NCBI GenBank assembly: GCA_036275915.1
Contig: DASUCV010000002.1
Location: 1 to 64,000, forward strand
Origin: Candidatus Polarisedimenticolaceae bacterium
GTDB lineage: Bacteria; Acidobacteriota; Polarisedimenticolia; Polarisedimenticolales; DASRJG01
Direction: 5' to 3'
Length of the DNA: 64,000 nucleotides
Part shown: one piece after another, positions 24,700 to 34,926 of the stretch
How the letters are laid out: every line of letters starts with the position of its first letter
Numbering within the stretch: the first letter of the stretch is position 1
Notes under the pieces: generated by a model
Database searches by the model: none
What the model saw: only the letters and a program-made list of their open reading frames with translations
What the model was told of the DNA's origin: nothing
Made by a program: the position numbers and the translations under genes

Positions 24700-26017
24700 G
24701 CGGGCCGTGCGCGATCTCGCGTCCCACGAGCGCGACGAAGAGGAGGCCGAGGGCGAGGTAGAGGCCGCAGAACCCGATGAGGGTGAAGAGCGCGGTGCCG
24801 GAGGTCACCTCCGGGCTCGAGGCGTCGGCGGTCCTGAGGAGCTCGTAGACGACCCACGGCTGCCGGCCCAGCTCGGCGGTCATCCAGCCCGCGGTGTTCG
24901 CGATGTAGGGGAACGGGAACGCGAGCATGAGCGCCCAGAGGAGCGGACGCGTGGTGACGAGGCGCCCGCGCCAGGCGAAGAGGGTGGCCGCGCCCATGAG
25001 AGCGATGAAGATCGTGCCGAGGCCGACCATGACGTGGAAGGCGTAGTAGAGCAGCTCGATGTTGTCGGGCCAGCTCGACTCCGGGAACGCGTCGAGCCCC
25101 TGGACCTCGCTCTCGAAGGTGCCGTACGCGAGGAAGCTCAGCGCCCACGGGATGTGGATCGCGTTGTCGAGGCGGCGCGCGGGCACGTTCGGCTGACCGA
25201 TCACGGCGATGCCAGCGCGGGGGCCGCTCTCGAAACGACCCTCCATCGCGGCGAGCGCGACCGGCTGATAACGCGCGACGAGCTTCGCCTGGCGGTCGCC
25301 GGTCGGGAAGGCGACGAGGAGGCTCGCGACGAGACCGGAGACGACACCCACACGCAGGAAGCGCGCGGCCGCGCCCTGGTGGCGCCCGGCGAGCGTGTAG
25401 TACGCGCCGACCGCGGCGACGACGAACGAGCCGGTGACGACCGCCGCGATCATGTTGTGCGCGTACGCCGCGATCGCCCAAGGGTTCAGCAGGAACTCAC
25501 CGAAGCGCGCGAGGTGGAGCGCGCCGTCGGAGCCGACCTCGTGGCCGGCGGGGTGCTGCATGAAGCTGTTCGTCGCGATGATGAAGTAACCCGAGAGCCA
25601 GCTCCCGATCCACAGCGCGATCGCGACCGCGTAGTGGCCCTTCCGACCGAGCCGCTCCTCGCCGAAGAGGAGCAGGCTCAGGAACGACGACTCGAGGAAG
25701 AAGGCGAAGAGCCCCTCCATCGCCAGCGTGTGGCCGACGACCGGCCCGGCGTAGGACGCGAACCGGGCCCAGTTCGTCCCGAACTGGAACTCCATCGGGA
25801 TGCCGGTGACGACCCCCATCGCGAAGTTGAGGCCGAAGATCCGGATCCAGAACCGCGCCGCGTCGTTCCAGGCGTCGCCCCCGGGCCGGAGGCCCATCGT
25901 CTTCATGACGGCGATGAGGAGCGCGAGGCCCATCGTGAGCTGCGGGAAGAGGTAGTGGTAGACGAGGGTGAATGCGAATTGGAGGCGGTGCCAGAAGAGC
26001 GCGTCGCCGCCGCTCAT
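24692..26017 (-). CDS. cydA: Cytochrome bd ubiquinol oxidase subunit I
   Basis: A 441-residue membrane protein carrying the hemes of cytochrome bd. The N-terminus [28 protein letters not shown] includes the heme ligand His21. [22 protein letters not shown]-type sequence (here [10 protein letters not shown]) and [13 protein letters not shown] follow, and [13 protein letters not shown] marks the conserved GRQPW. The protein is much shorter than E. coli CydA, consistent with the short Q-loop, cyanide-insensitive-like subgroup. The ATG at 26017 starts the conserved region. No cydX-like gene is evident. Confidence 0.92.
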   Translation of the reverse strand: [441 protein letters not shown]

Positions 26018-26068
26018 GAGCCGGAGTATACACTTGGGAGGACGGCATTTTTCGAGGGATGGACGACG

Positions 26069-26764
26069 GTGGCAAGGACGAGGCATCACGGCGAAGACGG
26101 CGACGGGACCGCGGCCGGAACGCGATCGCCCTCGGCGCCGCGTTTGGCGGACGGGATTCGCGAGGCGATCCTGCGCGGAGTCTACCCGTCGGGCGTGAAG
26201 CTCCGGCAGGAAGAGCTGGCCGCGCGGCTCGGCTGCAGCGTCATCCCGCTCCGGGAAGCGCTCCACACGCTCGCCTCCGAGGGCCTCGTGGAGTTCCTTC
26301 CCAATCGCGGCGCGCGCGTCAAGCCGATCTCGTCGCGCGAGCTCCGGGAGATGGCCGAGGTGCGCTCGACGCTCGCCGCCGCCGCCATGAAGCGCGCGTC
26401 GTCGAAGATCACGCCGGCGGTCGTCGCGCAGGCGCGCGCCATCGTCGAGAAGATGGACCGCGCCCGCGATCCCCTCGCCCAGGTCCGCCTCTACGCGGAT
26501 TTCCACGAGGTGATCCTCGCGCCGGCCGACCGGCCCTACCTCGTGGCGACGATCCGCGGGATCATCCTCTCGGGGCTTCGTTACATGCCGGTGTGGATGC
26601 AGGCGTGGGAGGCGTCTGGCATCCAAGAGGCGCCAGGCTTCGGCCCCGTCATCGACGCGCTCGAGAGGAAGGACCTGAAGAGCGCGATCCGCCTCCTCGC
26701 GAAAACGTGGGAAGCGCAGGAAGAGCTGCTGGCCTCGTTCCTCGAAAAGCGCGAACGGAAATAA
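26069..26764 (+). CDS. GntR-family transcriptional regulator (FCD type)
   Basis: A 231-residue regulator. The winged helix-turn-helix is at about 25-85 (LADGIREAILRGVYPSGVKL, RQEELAARLGCSVIPLREAL, TLASEGLVEFLPNRGARV). The effector domain is helical (ELREMAEVRSTLAAAAMKRA, DFHEVILAPADRPYL), as in FCD proteins. GTG at 26069 was chosen, with GAGGG upstream. It is divergent from cydA across about 50 bases, so regulation of cydAB or itself is plausible but unproven. Confidence 0.82.
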   Translation: MARTRHHGEDGDGTAAGTRSPSAPRLADGIREAILRGVYPSGVKLRQEELAARLGCSVIPLREALHTLASEGLVEFLPNRGARVKPISSRELREMAEVRSTLAAAAMKRASSKITPAVVAQARAIVEKMDRARDPLAQVRLYADFHEVILAPADRPYLVATIRGIILSGLRYMPVWMQAWEASGIQEAPGFGPVIDALERKDLKSAIRLLAKTWEAQEELLASFLEKRERK

Positions 26765-26785
26765 GGGGACAGCTACCGAATTTCC
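26764..26785. repeat. AGGGGACAGCT-type junction motif
   Basis: AAGGGGACAGCTACCGAATT sits between the stop codons of the convergent GntR and ABC-F genes. It matches the left arm of the inverted repeat at 23635-23692 in GGGGACAGCT and CCGAA. No second arm is visible, so this is a half-element. Confidence 0.5.
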
Positions 26786-28687
26786 TCACGGCTCTTCGGC
26801 GGCGAGACGCTCCCAGGTCGCGTAGAGCTCCGTGAGACGATCCGCGATCTCGACCTTCTCGCGGCCGATCTCGCGCGCACGCTCCGGATCGCGGTAGAGA
26901 TCGGGGTCGGCCTGGAGCGTGTCGATCGCGCGGGTGCGCGTCTCCAGGCGATCGATCTCGCTCTCGACCGGGCCGATCTTCTCCTCGTGTGACTTGCGAA
27001 GCCGGTAGCGGCGGTTGCGCTCCTCGGCCTCTTGGCGCTTCGCGTCCTTCTTGGGATCGGCCTTCTTCGCTTCCTCGACCATCGCGGTTTCGGCCGGCAC
27101 ATGACGCTCGAGGAAGGTGTCGTAGTCGCCCGGGAAGACGACGGCGGCGCCGCCGCCGACCTCCGCGATCGTCGTCGCGACGCGGTTGATGAAGTACCGG
27201 TCGTGCGAGATGACGACGAGGGCGCCTTCGTACTCGTCGAGGGCGTCTTCCAGGACCTCGCGGCTCGCGAGGTCGAGGTGGTTCGTCGGCTCGTCGAGGA
27301 GGAGGAGGTTCGACGGGCGGATGAGGAGGCGCGCGAGCGCGAGACGCGCCTTCTCACCTCCCGAGAGCACGCCGACCTTCTTGTCCACGTCGTCGCCGGA
27401 GAACAGGAAGCTGCCGAGGAGGGTGCGCAGGCGCTGGCGCTGACCTGCCTCGGCGACCTGCTCCAGCGTCTCGATGAGGGTGAGCGACGGATCGAGCGCC
27501 TCGAGCTGATGCTGCGCGTAGTACTGGAGCGTGACGTTGTGGCCGATCTCGAGGAGGCCGCCGTCGGGCGCGACGCGGCCCGCCGCCATCTTGAGGAGCG
27601 TCGACTTCCCCGCCCCATTCGGCCCGACGAGAGCGACCCGCTCCGCGCGGCGGAGGAGGAGGTCGAGCGAGGTGAAGACGGCGTTGTCGCCGTACGCCTT
27701 CGTCACGCTCTCGGCGCGCAGCACGATGTCGCCCGAGCGCGGCGCCGGCGGAAAGCCGAAGCGCACCTTCTTCGTGCGGCTCGGCGCATCGATGCGCTCG
27801 ATCTTCTCGAGCGCCTTGACGCGCGACTGGACCTGCTTCGCCTTCGTGTTCTTGTAGCGGAAACGCTCGATGAAGCGCTCGACCTTCGCGATCTCGCGCG
27901 CCTGATGCTTTGCGGCCTGCTCTTGCGCGGCGAGCCTCGCCTCGCGCTCGAGGAGATAGTCGTCGTAGCCGCCCGGGAACTCCGTGAGGCGCCCGCGGTC
28001 CAGCTCGACGATCTCCTTGACCATGCGGTTCAGGAAGTAGCGGTCGTGGGAGACGACGAGGAACGCGCCGCGCCAGCCGTCGAGGAACCGCTCGAGCCAA
28101 TCGATCGCCTCGAGGTCGAGGTGGTTCGTCGGCTCGTCCAGGAGAAGGAGATCGGGCTCGGCGAGGAGGAGCCGCGCGAGCGCGACACGCATCCTCCACC
28201 CGCCCGACAGGAGCGCGAGCGGCTCGTCGAACCGCTCCACCGGCACGCGAAGCCCGCTCAGGATAGCGCGGGCGCGCGTCTCGACCTCGTCGCCGCCGAT
28301 CGCCTCGAAGCGATGCCGGAGATCGCCGTAGGCCGTCGCGAGGCGCTCGCTTTCGCTCCCCGCCTCCGCCATCCGCCGCTCGAGGTCGGCGAGCGCGGCC
28401 TCCATCCGGCGGAGCTCGGCGAAGCCGCCCTGCACCGTCTCGAGGACGGTCCCGTCGCCGACCGTCTCGACTTCCTGGGGGAGGTAGCCGATGCGGACCG
28501 TGCCCGCCCGGTGGATCGCGCCGGCGTCGGGGAGGTCCTCCTCGGCGATGAGACGGAGGAGCGTCGTCTTCCCCGCGCCGTTCGGCCCGACGAGTCCGTA
28601 GCGCGCCTCCTTCGGGATCAGCCAGGACAGGCCGTCGAAGACGATACGCGCCCCGAACCGCCTTTGAATGCGGTCGAGATGGATCAT
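26786..28687 (-). CDS. ABC-F family ATPase (Uup/YheS-like)
   Basis: A 633-residue soluble protein with two ABC domains: Walker A GPNGAGKTT and GPNGAGKST, signatures LSGGWRMRVALARL and LSGGEKARLALARL, and two LLLLDEPTNHLDL Walker B motifs. The interdomain linker (EREARLAAQEQAAKHQAREI) matches ABC-F. A C-terminal coiled-coil tail (about 545-633) resembles Uup. ABC-F proteins act on ribosomes rather than membranes. The ATG at 28687 overlaps the upstream DUF72 stop, and AGAAGGG serves as ribosome site. Confidence 0.9.
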   Translation of the reverse strand: MIHLDRIQRRFGARIVFDGLSWLIPKEARYGLVGPNGAGKTTLLRLIAEEDLPDAGAIHRAGTVRIGYLPQEVETVGDGTVLETVQGGFAELRRMEAALADLERRMAEAGSESERLATAYGDLRHRFEAIGGDEVETRARAILSGLRVPVERFDEPLALLSGGWRMRVALARLLLAEPDLLLLDEPTNHLDLEAIDWLERFLDGWRGAFLVVSHDRYFLNRMVKEIVELDRGRLTEFPGGYDDYLLEREARLAAQEQAAKHQAREIAKVERFIERFRYKNTKAKQVQSRVKALEKIERIDAPSRTKKVRFGFPPAPRSGDIVLRAESVTKAYGDNAVFTSLDLLLRRAERVALVGPNGAGKSTLLKMAAGRVAPDGGLLEIGHNVTLQYYAQHQLEALDPSLTLIETLEQVAEAGQRQRLRTLLGSFLFSGDDVDKKVGVLSGGEKARLALARLLIRPSNLLLLDEPTNHLDLASREVLEDALDEYEGALVVISHDRYFINRVATTIAEVGGGAAVVFPGDYDTFLERHVPAETAMVEEAKKADPKKDAKRQEAEERNRRYRLRKSHEEKIGPVESEIDRLETRTRAIDTLQADPDLYRDPERAREIGREKVEIADRLTELYATWERLAAEEP

Positions 28688-29523
28688 CCCTTCTGCCAGA
28701 GATCGCGGAAGAGTCGCGCGGAGTCCGGCGCGAATCCCGCGTAGTGATTGTTGAAATACGCGAGCACCGTTCCGCGTCCGTGCACGCGGAGCTGGCGCGC
28801 CCAGCGCGCCATCTCGGACGACTTGTCGGCGGCGAGGGCGCTCCACGCGCCGGCGCGTCCCGCGCTCTCCTGGAGCGACGCGACGTGGGCGTCCATCTTC
28901 TTGTGGTCGCCGATGAAGCGGACGTACGCCGTCTCGGTCGTGAGCAGGCCGTCCTGCGCGAAGAGGCGCTCCGGCTGCGGCATCGTGTAGTAGGCCGAGA
29001 GCGCGAGCGTGACCCCGTGCGCGCGCAAGAGGTCGAGGAGCGCAGGCCCGACCCACGTCGCGTTGCGCACCTCGACGGCGAGCGCCCGCTCGCGCGGCCA
29101 CAGCTCGAGGAACGCGCCGAGCCGCGCGCGGAACGACGCCCCGGTCGCGTACTCGTCGGGGTCCTTTCCCTTGGCGACGTAGGCGAACTGCGCGAGGACC
29201 GGCCCCAGGCGGTCGCCGAGATGTCCCATCACGTCGACGAATTCCTGGACCTGGGCTCCGCAATCGACGAGCCCGCGCTCGTGGGTGATCTCCTGGGGCA
29301 TCTTCGCCGCGAAGACGAACCCCGGAGGCAGCCGATCGCGCCAGCCGTCGACCGTCTTCGCCGAGGGGCACCGGTAGAACGTCGCGTCGCACTCCACCGT
29401 GTCGAATTCGTTTGCGTAATGCGCGAGAAACGAGGCCGGCACCGAGCCCTCGGGGTAGAACGGCCCGACCCAGTCGGCGGACGACCAGGACGACGTGCCG
29501 ATGCGAAGCGACGCTTGGGACAT
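28684..29523 (-). CDS. DUF72 family protein (YecE-like)
   Basis: A 279-residue TIM-barrel protein of unknown function. Typical blocks are RIGTSSWSSADWVGPFYPEG, NEFDTVECDATFYRCPSAKTVDGWRDRLPPGFVFAAKMPQEITHE split over about 30-80, and TAYVRFIGDHKK and VLAYFNNHYAG near the end. The ATG at 29523 has AGGAG five bases upstream; an earlier in-frame ATG has no such site. It is coupled to the ABC-F gene by overlap. Confidence 0.85.
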   Translation of the reverse strand: MSQASLRIGTSSWSSADWVGPFYPEGSVPASFLAHYANEFDTVECDATFYRCPSAKTVDGWRDRLPPGFVFAAKMPQEITHERGLVDCGAQVQEFVDVMGHLGDRLGPVLAQFAYVAKGKDPDEYATGASFRARLGAFLELWPRERALAVEVRNATWVGPALLDLLRAHGVTLALSAYYTMPQPERLFAQDGLLTTETAYVRFIGDHKKMDAHVASLQESAGRAGAWSALAADKSSEMARWARQLRVHGRGTVLAYFNNHYAGFAPDSARLFRDLWQKG

Positions 29524-29567
29524 GGCGCTCCTGGCCCCCGGGAAACCGGGAATTATATTCCGCGGGG

Positions 29568-30632
29568 ATGCGTGCCTCACGGTCCCTCCTCGTCCTCGGC
29601 CTCGGCCTCGGCCTGCTCGGCACAGGCGGCGTCCGCGCGGAGACCCTCGAATACGCGATCGAGGTCAAGGACGGGCAGCCGGCGACCTTCGAGGTTCCGT
29701 TCGCGGTCCCTTACGTCGGCACCGTCGTTCTCGACGCGCAGTGGACCGGGCCGCGCCTCCTGTTTTTCGGCGTGGACCTTCCCGGTCATCCCGGTTTCGG
29801 CCGGCGCTCGGGACCGTCGCCGCAGCGCGTCCAGTTCCAGGCGACCGACCCCGATGTCGTGAACCACACCGGGTTCCGTCTGACGATCAAGGCGCTTCCC
29901 GCGCGCGGGGAAGCGACGGGCCGTCTCAAGATCACCGTGCCTGATTCGCCCGAGGTCGTCGCCGCGCGCGAGGCGATCCTCCATCCGCCTCCGCCCCCTC
30001 CCCCGCCGCCGCCGGCGTGGACGCTCGCGAAGGCGGCGCCCGCGAACGCGTCGGCCGACATGGCGGCGCTCTTCCGTGCCGTGGAGACCTACCGCGCGGG
30101 CGTTCTGGCCAACGGTGAGCACCCCGTCGACGACTGCCGGTGGCAGATCGATTTCCTGATCGACGCGACGGCGATGCGCGACCGGCTCGCGGCCGGCGGC
30201 GCGCCTCCCGACGTGCCCGCGCTCCGCTACTTCGGACGCATCACCGATGTCATCGGCTCGGTCGAGTCGCTGCGCTCGTCCAAGGACCCCATCCTCGCCG
30301 GCCCCGTGCCGGGCGACGTGAACGACCGGCGCGCGTGGCTCGTCGCCCGCTACGAGCTGACGCGCCCGATCGAGCGCTCCCTCGATCAGCTCGGCGAGCT
30401 CTTGAAGGGCGGGCACGCGCCGAGCCTGGAGAAGACCGTCTGGGTGCCGCGCCTCACCGCGTGCGTGATGGCCTCCGAGCGCTACTTCGACGAGCGTGTG
30501 AAGCTCGGGTCGGACGAGGACGCGTCGAACCGCGAGCTCACCCGCGCCCAGTGGCCGCATATCCAGTCGGCATCGGCGGTCCTGCGCGCGCTCGCCCCCT
30601 GGCTCCGCGAGCCCGAGGCCTCCCCGCGCTGA
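29568..30632 (+). CDS. Secreted hypothetical protein with a polyproline linker
   Basis: A 354-residue protein with a signal peptide (about 1-24, LLVLGLGLGLLGTGGVRA). An N-terminal beta-type domain (about 25-135, TLEYAIEVKDGQPATFEVPF) is followed by a run of ten prolines (about 142-151). A helical C-terminal domain holds the rest (MAALFRAVETYRAGVLANGEHPVDDCRW, LRYFGRITDVIGSVESL). No family or catalytic motif is recognised. Export to the periplasm is likely. It lies 49 bases before the DUF362 gene on the same strand. Confidence 0.7.
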   Translation: MRASRSLLVLGLGLGLLGTGGVRAETLEYAIEVKDGQPATFEVPFAVPYVGTVVLDAQWTGPRLLFFGVDLPGHPGFGRRSGPSPQRVQFQATDPDVVNHTGFRLTIKALPARGEATGRLKITVPDSPEVVAAREAILHPPPPPPPPPPAWTLAKAAPANASADMAALFRAVETYRAGVLANGEHPVDDCRWQIDFLIDATAMRDRLAAGGAPPDVPALRYFGRITDVIGSVESLRSSKDPILAGPVPGDVNDRRAWLVARYELTRPIERSLDQLGELLKGGHAPSLEKTVWVPRLTACVMASERYFDERVKLGSDEDASNRELTRAQWPHIQSASAVLRALAPWLREPEASPR

Positions 30633-30681
30633 ATTCCTCCGCGATTTGACGGTCCTCGCGTGGTCTCCTAAGGTGCGTGGG

Positions 30682-31791
<1,110 letters not shown>

Positions 31792-31854
31792 TTACTTCCC
31801 GTCTCCTCTTACATTCCCGTAATCGCCGCGCTCGAAGAAGTGCCTAGGCAAAAC

Positions 31855-31882
31855 TTGCACTTCTAATATCCATTCCTAGATT
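31855..31882 (+). promoter_or_regulatory. Candidate sigma-70 promoter for the DUF11 cluster
   Basis: TTGCAC (31855-31860) and TAGATT (31877-31882), 16 bases apart, stand in an AT-rich patch unlike the surrounding GC-rich DNA. They lie just before the first DUF11 gene and after the DUF362 stop. Small inverted repeats flank them (AGAAGTGC with GCACTTCT). Confidence 0.4.
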
Positions 31883-31892
31883 TTTTGACAAT

Positions 31893-33332
31893 GTGGAATG
31901 GGCCGACAAGGACGACCTGGTTCGTCGCGGCGTGCGCTTCGCGCTCGTCGTGGCGATCGTCGTGGCGAGCGCGCGCGTGACGCGCGCTCAGGTCCTCACG
32001 ACGATCACGCTCGACGGGAACATGGCGGACTGGGCGCCGATCCTCTCGGACCCGAATCAGAAATCGATCGACGGTCCCGCGCCGGGCGCCGGTGTGGATC
32101 GCGACGCACCGGTCGGCTCGACGGGGCGTGACCTCACAGGGTTCGCGTGGACGTGGGATTCGACCTATCTCTACTTCTACGTCTCCCGCGCCGCCTCGGA
32201 CAGCAACCGGCAGCGCTTCTGGTACTACCTCGACACGAACGAAGACAACCGGATGGCGACCGGCGAGTACGTCGTCGGCGTGAGCTGGCAGGGCAGCAAC
32301 CGCAGCACCGACATCGAGCTCTACCGCTACAACGCGGTCGCCGCAGGCGCGGGCGACTCGCTCGGCGACGCGAACGGATTCGCCGACGGCTACGACATGC
32401 CCGGCTCCGTCACGTCGCTCGGCATCGTCGAGTCCGGAACGTTCGGCGCCGCCAACGGCGTCGAGATGGAATCGCGCATCGCGTGGTCGCGTCTCGGCGT
32501 CGCCGCGGGAACGCCGGTGCGCTTCCACGTCGCGGCCTCGAACGGCACCAACATTCCCATGAGCGTCCAGGACAACATGGGCGGTCCGGGCGGGCTCGTC
32601 GGCACGACCCGCATCGTCGGCGTACGGCTCGACCCCGATCGCGCGATCACCACGATCTCGCCCGGCCAGGCGATCGCGGCGCACGTCGCGACCAACCTCG
32701 GATCGAACACCGACACGATCAATTTCTCGTGGACGGTCTCCGGCGCGCTCGTGCCGACGTCGGTCGTGCTGCGCGCCGACACGAACGGGAACGGCGTCCT
32801 CGACGCCGGCGAGCCGCTGCTCACCGACACCGACGGCGACGGGCGCGTCGACACCGGCGCGCTCGCGAAGAACGCCAATTTCTCGATCCTCGCGGTCGCG
32901 ACCATCCCCGGGGCCCAGCCCGACGGGCGCTCGTGCACGCTGACGATCACCGCGTCGTCGAGCAAGAAGCCCTCGATCACCGATCCCGCGACCGACACGA
33001 TCACGATCGCGACGCCGTCCGTCACGCTCGTCAAGTCGGTCGATCGCGCCACCGCGAAGCCGGGCGACGTGCTCACGTACTCGATCACCTACACCGGAGG
33101 CGGGAGCGCGAGCGCGCTCGCCGTCACCGTCACCGATCCGGTTCCCGCGCAGGTCGCGTACGTCGCCGGCTCGGCGTCGGGCGCGGGCACCACGATCACC
33201 TACAGCCACGACGGCGGCACGACGTACGACGCCTCCGACGCGGCACCGGTCACGAACATCAAGTGGGTCAGGACATCGCCGCTTGCGCCCGGGGGGTCGG
33301 GCACGGCGTCGTTTCGAGCGGCGGTCCGCTAG
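31893..33332 (+). CDS. Exported protein with an N-terminal DOMON/CBM9-like domain and DUF11 domain
   Basis: A 479-residue protein. The signal segment FALVVAIVVASARVTRA is followed by a beta domain (TITLDGNMADWAPILSDPNQ, then FAWTWDSTYLYFYVSRAA) resembling CBM9/DOMON carbohydrate-binding folds. Acidic DTNGNGVLDAGEPLLTDTDGDGR is a calcium-binding type III dockerin-like loop. The C-terminal 110 residues (PSVTLVKSVDRATAKPGDVLTYSITYTGGG) are a DUF11 repeat. Start is uncertain: GTG 31893 or GTG 31932, as neither has a good ribosome site. It opens a rightward cluster of related exported proteins. Confidence 0.75.
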   Translation: MEWADKDDLVRRGVRFALVVAIVVASARVTRAQVLTTITLDGNMADWAPILSDPNQKSIDGPAPGAGVDRDAPVGSTGRDLTGFAWTWDSTYLYFYVSRAASDSNRQRFWYYLDTNEDNRMATGEYVVGVSWQGSNRSTDIELYRYNAVAAGAGDSLGDANGFADGYDMPGSVTSLGIVESGTFGAANGVEMESRIAWSRLGVAAGTPVRFHVAASNGTNIPMSVQDNMGGPGGLVGTTRIVGVRLDPDRAITTISPGQAIAAHVATNLGSNTDTINFSWTVSGALVPTSVVLRADTNGNGVLDAGEPLLTDTDGDGRVDTGALAKNANFSILAVATIPGAQPDGRSCTLTITASSSKKPSITDPATDTITIATPSVTLVKSVDRATAKPGDVLTYSITYTGGGSASALAVTVTDPVPAQVAYVAGSASGAGTTITYSHDGGTTYDASDAAPVTNIKWVRTSPLAPGGSGTASFRAAVR

Positions 33333-33365
33333 CCGCTCCGTCATTTCCAAGAGGGAGAACGAACG

Positions 33366-33863
33366 ATGAGGAGCAAGGGAAGAACCATGACGGCGCTCGC
33401 CGCTCTGGGGCTCGCCGTCGCGGCCTACGCGTCGGTGCCCAAGGTCGAGGTGACCGTCCAGGCGCAGAAGGAAGTCGTCAGGACCGACGCGTCCGGCAAG
33501 AAAGCGGTCGAGCTGAAGCCGGCCGAAGAGGCGGCGGCGGGCGACACGATTCTCTACACGCTGCGGGCGAGCAACACCGGCACCGGCCCCGCGATGAGCC
33601 CGAAGATCGAGGACCCGATCCCCGTCGGAACGGTCCTCGTGCTCGATTCGGTCGCCAAGGACGGCTACGCCATCGAGGCGAGCCTCGACGGCGGGAAGAC
33701 CTGGCAGACGTTCCCCGCCACGGTCACCCGCACGAACACTAAGGGCATGTCCGAGACCGTCCCGGCTCCCGCGGAGACCTACACCACGTTGCGTTGGGTC
33801 CTGAACGGCCCGCTCCAGCCGGGTGACGGCAAGGACGTGTCGTTCAAGGTCCGCATTCGATAA
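33366..33863 (+). CDS. Exported DUF11-type protein, small
   Basis: A 165-residue protein with a signal peptide (MTALAALGLAVAAYA, about 8-22) and one DUF11-like domain: ELKPAEEAAAGDTILYTLRASNTGTGPAMSPKIEDPIPVGT and FKVRIR at the end. GGGAGAAC lies ahead of the ATG, 33 bases after the previous stop. Such domains form Ig-like sandwiches in surface proteins. Confidence 0.78.
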   Translation: MRSKGRTMTALAALGLAVAAYASVPKVEVTVQAQKEVVRTDASGKKAVELKPAEEAAAGDTILYTLRASNTGTGPAMSPKIEDPIPVGTVLVLDSVAKDGYAIEASLDGGKTWQTFPATVTRTNTKGMSETVPAPAETYTTLRWVLNGPLQPGDGKDVSFKVRIR

Positions 33864-33878
33864 CCGGAGGAGAAGACC

Positions 33879-34793
33879 ATGACTGTCCGCTCGAGCATTG
33901 TCCTTCGCCTGACCGTCCTGGCCTTCGCCGGTGCGGTCCTGGCCACTCCGTCGTGGGCGATCGGGACGCGCGCCACCACGGCGATCACCAACCAGGCCCA
34001 CGTGACCTTCCAGGACACGAACGGCAACCCGCTGTCCCAGAACTCGAACACCGTGACGACGATCGTCAGCCAGGTCGGCGGCGTCGACGTCGCGCCGAAC
34101 AACGGCCCGATCACCCTGGCCCCGGGCACGACGCACTACTTCCCGCACACCGTGACGAACACCGGTAACTACGACGACTACGCGAACCTCACCGCGGTCT
34201 CGGCAGGCGCGTGGCCGGTCGCCATCTATCGCGACGTCAACAACAACGGGACCTACGAGGCCGGCACCGACGTCCTCCTCACGGACAGCCCCGGCGACCC
34301 GGACAGCATCCCCGATTCGGGGCTCCTCGCGAACGACGGGCTCATGCACATCCTCATCGCGGTCACGGTACCGGCGGGCACTCCCGACGGCACCGGCGAC
34401 GTCACGACGACGACGGGCGTCTCCGTCTTCGACGGGACGAAGAACGACACGGCGACCGACACGATCAACGTGACCTCGCCGAACGTCTCGGTCGTGAAGT
34501 CGGTCGCGCCGGTCGGCAACCAGCCGCCCGGAACGGTCCTGACCTACACGGTCGTCGTGACGAACAACGGCACGAGCGCGGCGTCGAACGTGATCCTGAC
34601 CGATCCGATCCCGGCGAACACGACGTACAACGCCGGCACGATCACGTACAACGCGGCGGCGCGGACGGACGGCGCCGACGCGGACAACGCGGACTACAAC
34701 GTGACGAACGCCGGGCAGATCACGGTGAACGTCGGCACGCTCGCCGCGAGCGGCGGGACGGCGACCGTGACCTTCCGGGTCCACATCAACTGA
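33879..34793 (+). CDS. Exported DUF11-domain surface protein
   Basis: A 304-residue protein with a signal peptide (1-27, ending LATPSWA), then a beta domain beginning TTAITNQAHVTFQDTNGNPLSQNSNTV. A calcium-type loop DVNNNGTYEAGTD and a DUF11 domain follow (SPNVSVVKSVAPVGNQPPGTVLTYTVVVTNNG, NVILTDPIPANTTYNAG). CCGGAGGAGAAGACC precedes the ATG, a very strong ribosome site. The short 15-base gap from the previous gene indicates one operon. The following 133 bp before the giant gene hold GC-rich inverted repeats but no gene. Confidence 0.82.
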   Translation: MTVRSSIVLRLTVLAFAGAVLATPSWAIGTRATTAITNQAHVTFQDTNGNPLSQNSNTVTTIVSQVGGVDVAPNNGPITLAPGTTHYFPHTVTNTGNYDDYANLTAVSAGAWPVAIYRDVNNNGTYEAGTDVLLTDSPGDPDSIPDSGLLANDGLMHILIAVTVPAGTPDGTGDVTTTTGVSVFDGTKNDTATDTINVTSPNVSVVKSVAPVGNQPPGTVLTYTVVVTNNGTSAASNVILTDPIPANTTYNAGTITYNAAARTDGADADNADYNVTNAGQITVNVGTLAASGGTATVTFRVHIN

Positions 34794-34926
34794 TCGATCG
34801 ATAGCCAGCTCTCGTCGCGGGGCGGGGTGCGCTCGTGCGCCCCCGCCCCGCGGCGTCCGTTTCACACATCGTCGCGGACGGGGTCCGTCGGGGGGACCGT
34901 CCGCACTCCTCGGAGTCGCCGAAGCC

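Noticed and set aside
31800-31892. A riboswitch such as the c-di-GMP type before the DUF11 cluster
   Set aside because: The AGAAGTGC/GCACTTCT hairpin lacks the conserved core of any riboswitch class I know.
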